A DNA stretch of 64,000 bases from Ceratopteris richardii (lineage: Eukaryota; Streptophyta; Polypodiopsida; Polypodiales; Pteridaceae), in assembly GCA_020310875.1 (NCBI GenBank), contig CM035407.1, forward strand, positions 223,241,045 through 223,305,044, in the 5' to 3' direction. Below are positions 56,661-64,000 of the stretch, one piece after another. Positions within the stretch are counted from its first letter, which is position 1. Every line of letters starts with the position of its first letter. Below the pieces are notes generated by a model that had not been told where the DNA came from, did not search any database, and saw only the letters and a list, made by a program, of their open reading frames with translations. The position numbers and the translations under genes were made by a program.

Positions 56661-59600
56661 GCCTTTAAGCCCTTATCCTTAATATGTGCATCATAGTAGG
56701 ATTTTTGTCTCCTTTTAGCTGCATAAATTCTTGCTATAGCTTGTAGTCTTATTTCGTGCAGTTTTTCAATTTGGTTCAATTGTTGGGATAATTCATGGCC
56801 TGTCTAATTGTTTTGTTGTGCTACACGTAGGGTAGGAACTAACAAATCAATTGGTAAGATTGAATTCTTTTCGTATACTAAATTGAATGGAGTGGTTGCA
56901 ATGGCCATCTTGTAAGCCACAGGAAAGGCCCAAATTGCATGATGCAATTGTTTGTCCCAGTCTGGCCTTTCGTTGTTGACTATTTTGGTCAACATGGTGC
57001 ATACTACCTTATTGGAACTCTCAGCCTAACCATTGGCTTGTGGGTGGTAAGGGGCTGATTTTTTGTGAATCACAAGGAATTCATTCATCAGTGATTCTTT
57101 TACTTCATTGATGTTCCCTATCACTCACAATTTCTATTGGAAATCCAAAGTGAATAAAGATATTTTCAAAGAGAAATTTAGCTGTGGTTTGCACATCATT
57201 TTTCCTCGTTGCTTTTGCTTCTACCCATTTTGTTAAATAATCAGTGGTTACTATTATATATTCAGCATGTGATCCTTTGGATGGAGGATTTATAGGTCCT
57301 ATGAAGTCAATGCCCCATTTGGAAAAAGCTCTTGTGCAGATCATGGGTCTTAGAGGAATGTCATCTCTTTTTATAGGATACTTGGTTCTTTGGCACACCT
57401 CGCAACTTCGTACATACATGTCGGCATCCACGTGTAGAGTTGGCCACCGCACGCATGCAAAGAGAATCATTTTTCTAGTTTTTTCAGCTGAAAAATGTCA
57501 TCCTACTGCTCTCGCATGCACCACCTCGAAAATGGGTAAATATTCTCCTTCATGTACACATAACTATGGCTGATTGTCCTTTCCCCTTTTGAATAGTTTT
57601 TTTCCAATTATGGTGTAGTCCTTACTCATCTTCTCTAGAGTTTGCTTCCTAGCTAGACTAGCTCCTTCCTCATGCATCTGTGTTTTCAAGAATTTTAGCA
57701 ATGCTTTACTCCATGCTGGTGCTATTGTAGAGAATTGTAAAGATGCATGGTCCTCTAGGGTATTCTCATGGCACTCTTGGCAATTGTTAATGTGTTCATG
57801 TACGTCCTTTGGCATGTCTGGCCAGTAACTCCTAGTATTTTCTAATCTCTTATTGTTCCATGAACTCCCTTGTGAATCTTTGATCAATTCACATGAGCTT
57901 GTTCCATTAAGTGCTTTTATTCTGCCTCTTCTACACCTCTCAATAATATGCCATTTCGTTCTTTGTAGTACAAACTACCTGTTATAATATGTAAATTACA
58001 TGATTGCAAAAATTCTTTCCTGGTATCTCTGTTGATCCTATGGTGTGGTCCATGCGTGAGGATTGGTATTAACTTTTCTGCCCATTTTGGACACACTTCT
58101 AAATTGAATAAGTATGTATCCGATAGATCATCAACCACTCTGTTGGGTGGTTCTTCGTGTGTCATTCGAGATAGGTGATCCGCTCTTACATGAGTATTTT
58201 CTTTTTTGACTATTACTTCAAAATCAAATTCCATCATCAATAGGAACCATCTCATTAGCCTTCCCATATTACATGGCTTATTGACCAGATATAATAATGA
58301 CTGATGGTTGATAAAGAACTTGAATTTGTTGGCTAGGAGGTAATGTCAGAATTTCTTGACTGTGTACACCATTCCTAGGCCTTCTCTTTCTGTAGTGGTA
58401 CAGTTTCTCTCTGCTTGGTTTAATTGTCTACTAGCATATGTGATAGGATGACCTAATTTTCCTTCATCTACAGGTTGAGCTAGTATGCATCCTATTGCAT
58501 CATTTGATGCATCCACATGGATATGGAATGCTTTGTTCCAATTGGGTACCTTCAAGATAAGTGCTGAACTTAGTCATCATTTCAATTCATTAAATTCCTT
58601 TTTGCATTCCTCCATCCAAGTGAATTGAGTCAATAACCCATATAGAGGTTTAGCAATTATAGCATACATGTGGATAAACTGACGATAGTATCCACAATGA
58701 CCCATAAAGGCTTCTACTTCCTTCACATTTTTAGGTCTAGGTAACTCTAAGATTACTTTAATCTTATCCTCATCCGTGGAAATTCCATTCTTTGACACAA
58801 TATGTCCCAAGATCTTTCCTTGCCTTACCATAAATACACACTTTTCTAGGTTTAAGAATACTCGATACTATCGGCATTTTTCAAATATCCTCCCTAGTTC
58901 TAGAATGTGTTCACTTCTTTGACTGGAATAGGTGCACAAATCATCTACATGTACTTCCATGCTTTTTCTTAAAAATTCCTTGAATACATGACACATCAGC
59001 TGTTGGAAAGTTGTGGGGGCATTGGTGAGTCTGAATAGCATCACTCAAAAAGCATATACTCCCCATTCAGTTGTGAAACTGGTCTTATGTTGGTCCTCTA
59101 TAGCAATGGCTACCTGGTTATAACCGGAGAATCCATCTAGGAAGCTATAGAATTCCTCGCCTGCAACTCTTTCCAATAGGTGGTCAGTGATAGGTAAAGG
59201 ATAGCTATCACGTATAGTAGCTACATTCACTTTCTTCAAATTGATGCAGACTCTAAGCTTACCATTCTTTTTGGGTACTACAACCAAAGGTGATACCCAT
59301 TCTGTGTGCTCTATCTCATAAATGAATCCTGGCACTAACAGCTTGTCAATCTCTTCTTTTATCTTAGCTGAATAAACATCATTATATGTGTATGGTCATT
59401 GCTTTGAGGGTTTTGGTTCAAGTGTCATCAGGATTCTATGGGAGCAGATGGATGGATCTACTCCCTTGAGGTCACATAGGTCCATGCAAATACATCCTTG
59501 TATTCTCTGATTAGTTATATCAGTTTCTTGTTCTTCTTCAGGACATACATCTTTTCGATGTAAGTACATCTTTCCTCTTTCTCTTTCGTGGTTACTAATA

Positions 59601-60385
59601 CCTTCATGGTTTGTTCCTTATTATCGTCTTCTCCTTTGGTTGCTTCTCTCTTGGGCATTTGAATAGCTATCTTCCGTTCCTCTACTTCATATCTTTTGAA
59701 CTGTTTTGAAAGTTCAAAAAGATCTGATGGTTCCTCTACTCTATCTTCCCTTTCCTCTTTGTCCTGTCTTGTTGGGACGCTTCTATCAAAAACACCTTTG
59801 GTGTCTCCTTTTCATTGTTTGCCTCAATATCTTCTAAATATCGTTCCTCTGAATCCAATTCTGGTTCCATCTCTATGCTTTCATACTCCTCCTTCCACTC
59901 CTTTTTGAGTAATTCTCTTGATTCCATTTCTTGAAGGATTACCATGTAAAGATTTACATCATAACCTTTCTCATCCACACACTCGTTCGTGGTTAGTACT
60001 TCTTCATTTACACACACATCTAGGGTGCTTAATATTTCCATCCATCCATGTGGTTCGAATGCTTCATCTGGGAAGATTTGAGGCATGTACGCTAGATCAT
60101 CTATGGGTCAGTAATTCTGATGCCCTATTGGCCATAACTAAGTTTTGTTTTCTTCTCTTTTGGCCTCTTTACACATCCATAGCTGAACATCTTCATTCTT
60201 CCGCACTATGAATGAACAAATCATCTTCTTCTCAATGGACTAGGTTCCATTGTAATGGGGGTACCTCCCTATACAAAAAGGTGTGTAAATTTCTCTTCAT
60301 AGTTGTCCTTGGTGTTGTTAATACAATGCTTCTCTTCTCCAATCTTGTACTACTTTGAGTTGTCTCATGAATGGTCGTCCTAAAA
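56661..60385 (-). pseudogene. Gypsy-2 pol: protease-RT-RNase H-integrase
   Basis: Order on the minus strand is protease, RT, RNase H, integrase, which defines Ty3/gypsy. The protease C-terminal motif PILGRPFMRQL lies at about 60355-60390. An acidic linker follows (59736-60086, 116 residues). RT at 58577-59335 has WVSPLVVVPKKNGKLRVCI and FLDGFSGYNQ; the catalytic box at about 58938-58952 reads HVDD in place of YVDD or YIDD. RNase H at 58346-58555 has FHIHVDASNDAIG and HPITYASRQLN. The integrase zinc region and core are at 57105-57887 (CEVCQRTK, GIDFIGPI, DYLTKWVEA), with the C-terminal part at 56804-56995. Frames are broken throughout. No LTR was seen at either end. Confidence 0.85.
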
Positions 60386-61841
60386 TCGGCTTGGATGACC
60401 ATGAAATAAGCTTTGAACCTGCAAAGGTAAGATAACCTGATGTGCTCCTTCTATCATCTTTGGAGCCAGCCCAATCTGCATCAGAAAATAGCTTCAAACC
60501 TAAATCAGATACATAAGGATAATAAAGTCCTTCATTTATGGTTCCTTTGAGATACTTGAGAATCCTTTTGGCAGCATCCATATGTGGTTTCCTTGGTGTG
60601 TGCATAAATTGGCTTAGCACACTCACACTGTAACATATATCTACTCTTGTCAATGTGGCATAATTGAGACTACCCACTAGACTTTGATATGATGTGATGT
60701 CCTTTATGAGTTCACCTTCATGTGAGCTCAATTTGTGATTGACCTCCATTGGAGTACTTGAAATCTTACAATCTTGCATCTTGAATTTTGCCAACATGTC
60801 CTTCATGTACTTTCTTTGAGTGAGAAACAAACCATGATCTTTGTAGACAACTTCCAAGCCTAGGAAGTAGGTAAGTGAACCCAAATCACTTATCTTGAAC
60901 TCTTCTCTCATCTGATCTTTGATCTTCTTCATACCATCTGCATCATTTCCTGTCAATATAATATCATCTACATATACACATAAGTAGATGACCTCAGAAT
61001 TACTCTTTTTAATAAAGAGTGAAGGATCTGCCTTGCTTGGTTGAAAGCCTTTGTCCCGCAAGAATGAAACAAGCCTGAAATTCCAAGCTCTTGGAGCTTG
61101 CTTGAGACCATACAATGCTTTGTTAAGTTTACACACATAATCAGGATAAACTTGATTCTCAAAACCAGGTGGTTGTGCCATATATACCTCTTCTGTTATC
61201 CAACCATTCAAGAATGCATTCTTTACATCTAGTTGAAGTATCTTCCAATTCTTGGAAGAGGCAATACTAAGCAAAACCCTAATAGTAGGCATCTTTGCCA
61301 CAGGAGAGAAAGTCTCCTCATAATCAATTCCCTGAGTTTGTGCAAAGCCTTTTGCTACAAGCCTTGCCTTATACCTGTTAATGGAACCATCAGAATTCTT
61401 TTTGAGTTTATAGACCCATCTTGAGCCTATTACCTTCATGAATGAAGTCTTGGGCACCAAATCCCAAGTGTTGTTTTCCTCAAGTGCTTCAATCTCTTCC
61501 TTCATTGCATGCTTCCATTCTGATTTTGCTTTGGCCTCTTCAAAGGATGATGGCTCCTCTAGGTTTATGTCTTGTGCTATGTAGATAGAATGTTTAGTTA
61601 CTAATGAGGTGTCAAACCCATACCTTTCTGGTTTTTTCTTTTCCCTCATAGATCTTCTTAGGCCATGATGTGATGATTTTGCCTCATGTCCAAGTTCCTG
61701 CAATTTTGCTTTACCTTTAGACTTCCATGCTTTGATCTTTTCCATATGAGATTCTTCATCATCCTCCGAGGTGTCTTGTTCTTCAATCTTTGGTTGTTCT
61801 CTACCAAGCTTTGGAAAATCTTCTTCAAGATTATATGGCAA
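60386..61841 (-). CDS. Copia-9 reverse transcriptase and partial RNase H, fused to gypsy protease
   Basis: A long open frame (61841 to 60318, 507 codons). It has an acidic linker, then RT with [49 protein letters not shown] and the intact LCVYVDDIILTG, then copia RNase H up to FSDADWAGSKDD and GSKLISWSSK. At that point (about 60386) the frame continues without a stop into gypsy protease sequence PILGRPFMRQL and ends at 60318. All copia RT motifs are intact. The last half of RNase H is missing. Confidence 0.88.
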
Positions 61842-61903
61842 ATTGACCTTCCTGCATGAATCTTCCTACCATGAATTGTTCTCATCAAAAACTACATCTC
61901 TGC

Positions 61904-63187
61904 TTACCAAGAATCCTTTGTTGGTAGGGTTGTATAACATGTAGCCCTTTTGATTGTTGTCATATCCAATAAATACACACCTTTCTGCCTTTGGATCCAT
62001 CTTGCCTCTAACCTATGAAGGAACATGAGCAAAAGCAATACATCCAAAAAATTTACTAAGCTTGGTCTTCTTCCATTCCAAGCCTCATATGGAGTCATCC
62101 CATCAAGGGATTTTGAAGGCAACCTGTTAATCAAGTAAGTGGCTGTAGAAACAGCCTCAGCCCATAAGTAATTAGGTAAATGCTTTTCATCTAACATAGA
62201 CCTTGCAGCTTCAACAATTGTCCTATTCCTCCTTTCTGCCACTCCATTTCGCTCAGGAGTGTACCTTGTAGTTACCTCTCTTTTGATTCCTCTTTCTTGA
62301 AGAAAAGAATCAAACTCATGGGAGAAGTATTCTCCCCCTCCATCTGACCTTAGCCTTTTTAGTGATTCACCTGTTTGGTTCTCCACAAGAGCCAAATATC
62401 TTTTGAAACATGAAAAAACTTCATCTTTGTGTTTCATAAAGAATAGGATAGTCCATCTGCTGCAATCATCAATAAAGGAAACATAATACCTTGATTCAGA
62501 TATTGAAGCTTCCTTGCTAGGTCCCCATACATCTGTATGAACCAACTCCAAGAGATCTCCATGCATATAACCTTTCTTCATGAATGGTAACCTGTGAGAC
62601 TTTCCAAATTGACATGCACTACACTTATAAATCATATGTTGTTTCGACAAATTAGGGAGTCCAAGTACACTTTGGTCCCTACAAATTTGCTTTAATGACC
62701 TTTCACCAATATGTGCTAACCTTTTGTGCCATACTTCCAATTTTGTGAGTGTCTGACTACCATAATTAAAGAGAGCAATGTTTCTAGTGTCTTGTAATCC
62801 AAATGTGAACAATCTACCTGTCTTTTCACCTTTTGCAATTTTTCTGAATGCTTGACTTGGATCTTCAACAAATGCTCCTGCCTTTGTGAACCTGACTTGC
62901 AACCCTTTCTCTACTATCTGCCCAACACTTATCAAATTCTTTGTAATGGTAGGGACATAGAGTACCTTACTGAGTAGGTTGATGTTTCCATCAGGTGCTT
63001 TGACATTGCCTATTTTCTCCACAGGATGTTTTGTATCATCTCCTGTTTGTACCTCATGCTTATTCCTTGGATCTTCTAAATCTGATAGGAGTGCCACATT
63101 TCCTGCCACATGATTTGAACAACCTGAATCTATGTAGAAAACATGCTCATCAGATTTACCTTGTGGCATAGCCATGTTCATGATCAA
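61904..63187 (-). CDS. Copia-9 protease and integrase
   Basis: 427 codons. Protease has FYIDSGCSNHVAGN with an intact DSG. GAG-pre-integrase has VWHKRLAHIGERSLKQ and CSACQFGK. The integrase core has all three acidic residues (VHTDVWGP, LRSDGGGEYFSHEF, NGVAERRNRT). A frameshift near 62045-62080 takes the reading out of phase (NFLDVLLLLMF is out of frame), so this stretch is separated from the RT frame. It is the best preserved integrase in the window. Confidence 0.9.
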   Translation of the reverse strand: MIMNMAMPQGKSDEHVFYIDSGCSNHVAGNVALLSDLEDPRNKHEVQTGDDTKHPVEKIGNVKAPDGNINLLSKVLYVPTITKNLISVGQIVEKGLQVRFTKAGAFVEDPSQAFRKIAKGEKTGRLFTFGLQDTRNIALFNYGSQTLTKLEVWHKRLAHIGERSLKQICRDQSVLGLPNLSKQHMIYKCSACQFGKSHRLPFMKKGYMHGDLLELVHTDVWGPSKEASISESRYYVSFIDDCSRWTILFFMKHKDEVFSCFKRYLALVENQTGESLKRLRSDGGGEYFSHEFDSFLQERGIKREVTTRYTPERNGVAERRNRTIVEAARSMLDEKHLPNYLWAEAVSTATYLINRLPSKSLDGMTPYEAWNGRRPSLVNFLDVLLLLMFLHRLEARWIQRQKGVYLLDMTTIKRATCYTTLPTKDSW

Positions 63188-63373
63188 TAATGAATCCTCT
63201 TTGTTTGAGTCTTCTGTGTAGTTACTGTAGTCTCTCCTTCCTTTGTAGCCTCCTTGATAGTTTGAATGATTGTAGTTGTTGTAGTTGCCATGATAATTGT
63301 TGAACCTTCCTCTTGAGTAGCCATAACTTCCTCTATTGTATCCTCTTCCTCTTTGATTCCTGGAATTCCTAAA

Positions 63374-64000
63374 TCAATTTTCAGTTGTATGATTAGTTAG
63401 TCCACAAATAGAACATGGGTTGGAATCTTGGGATCTTCCCCTGCCTTGTCTACCTCCTCTTCCTCTACCTCTGCCATGTCTTCCTCTACCTGCATAGTTA
63501 GCTTGATATGTACCTGCTTCATCATCCACTTTCTTTGCCTTTCCTTTGTTACCTTTGGACTTGCTTTTATCAGTGTATAAAGCTGAAGATTGATTACCTT
63601 TAGAGATTTCTCCATTTTTTATAAGCTTTGCCTCTTGGGTAAGTAGTTGTCCAATGAGTGTATTGAAATCAGGTACATGCATGTCCATGTACAAATCCAT
63701 AGCTGTGGTGAATGCTTCCCACTTGTCATCTGCCTTCAAGCCATTGATGACCTGCCTTACAATTTGCTCTTCATCTATTACCTCTCCAATGCTTCCCAAC
63801 TGATCCGCTATGTCCTTAAGCTTTGTGACAAAATCAATGACATTTTGTTTGGGAGCCTTCTTGAGAGTTGTGAAATCCAGCCATAGTTGATGCTTCCTAG
63901 CTTTGGTACTTGAAGAAAAGAAAGCTTCAAGTGCATCCCACACTTCCTGAGATGTCTTACAACTTCTAATGTGAGGCAAAAAAAAATATGAGATAGAGTT
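63374..64000 (-). CDS. Copia-9 gag, 5' end outside the window
   Basis: UBN2 gag (TSQEVWDALEAFFSSSTKAR, LDFTTLKKAPKQNVIDFV, EEQIVRQVINGLKADDKW), a Lys-rich stretch, an RGRGRGG-rich RNA-binding stretch, and a knuckle CSICGLTNHTTEN. The last knuckle cysteine is replaced by a TGA stop at 63374-63376. The frame otherwise stays in phase with 61904-63187. Between them (63190-63370) the frame encodes a Gly/Tyr/Asn-rich stretch. The gag start lies to the right of the window. Confidence 0.88.
   Translation of the reverse strand, partial: NSISYFFLPHIRSCKTSQEVWDALEAFFSSSTKARKHQLWLDFTTLKKAPKQNVIDFVTKLKDIADQLGSIGEVIDEEQIVRQVINGLKADDKWEAFTTAMDLYMDMHVPDFNTLIGQLLTQEAKLIKNGEISKGNQSSALYTDKSKSKGNKGKAKKVDDEAGTYQANYAGRGRHGRGRGRGGRQGRGRSQDSNPCSICGLTNHTTEN

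Overview
This 64 kb window looks like nuclear DNA of a land plant with a large, transposon-rich genome. The base composition is AT-rich. Almost every recognisable reading frame is a Ty1/copia or Ty3/gypsy retrotransposon protein of plant type. The one convincing host gene is a single-exon BYPASS1/ROH1-like (DUF793) gene, a family restricted to plants. I cannot decide between bryophyte, lycophyte, fern and seed plant from the sequence alone.

Layout. 1-217: a LINE-like 3' end with a poly(A) run, inserted in a copia LTR. 218-5257: Copia-1 (minus), nearly full length with well matched LTR ends. 5258-12055: low-information DNA around the BPS1-like gene (8055-9140, minus), a tRNA-derived SINE with a perfect 12-bp target duplication (9556-9730), and gypsy gag debris. 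12056-48862: a nested stack. An old copia (Copia-2, plus) was split at 13256 by Copia-3 (13257-33011, plus). Copia-3 was split at 18943 by Copia-4a (18944-32022, plus). Copia-4a was split twice, by Copia-5 (21328-27815, minus) and by a solo LTR (28263-28749). The surviving right part of Copia-2 is next cut by Gypsy-1 (33113-48862, plus), which itself contains Copia-4b (41834-47085, minus). 48930-49650: a reversed LTR/leader fragment of the Copia-3 family. 51370-52947: Copia-7, a gag-only remnant with a short LTR (minus). 53700-64000 (minus): three pieces in one orientation, Copia-9 (gag to part of RNase H), Gypsy-2 (protease to integrase) and Copia-8 (integrase tail to 3' LTR). They are joined without visible LTRs at the junctions, and one junction is an in-frame copia-gypsy fusion.

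The most unusual signals are these. The Copia-4 leader carries an antisense pol III-like module, a tRNA-type box A followed by the 3' half of a 5S rRNA gene, in both copies. Gypsy-1 looks like a gag-only, non-autonomous gypsy element with a palindromic minisatellite and a strong hairpin in its leader and four odd zinc knuckles. The Copia-5 LTRs hold five dispersed copies of a palindrome. Copia-4b has lost the reverse transcriptase core by an in-frame deletion. The 53.7-64 kb segment may be a copia/gypsy mosaic. Almost all element reading frames carry stops, frameshifts or catalytic substitutions. Copia-9 and Copia-1 are the best preserved.
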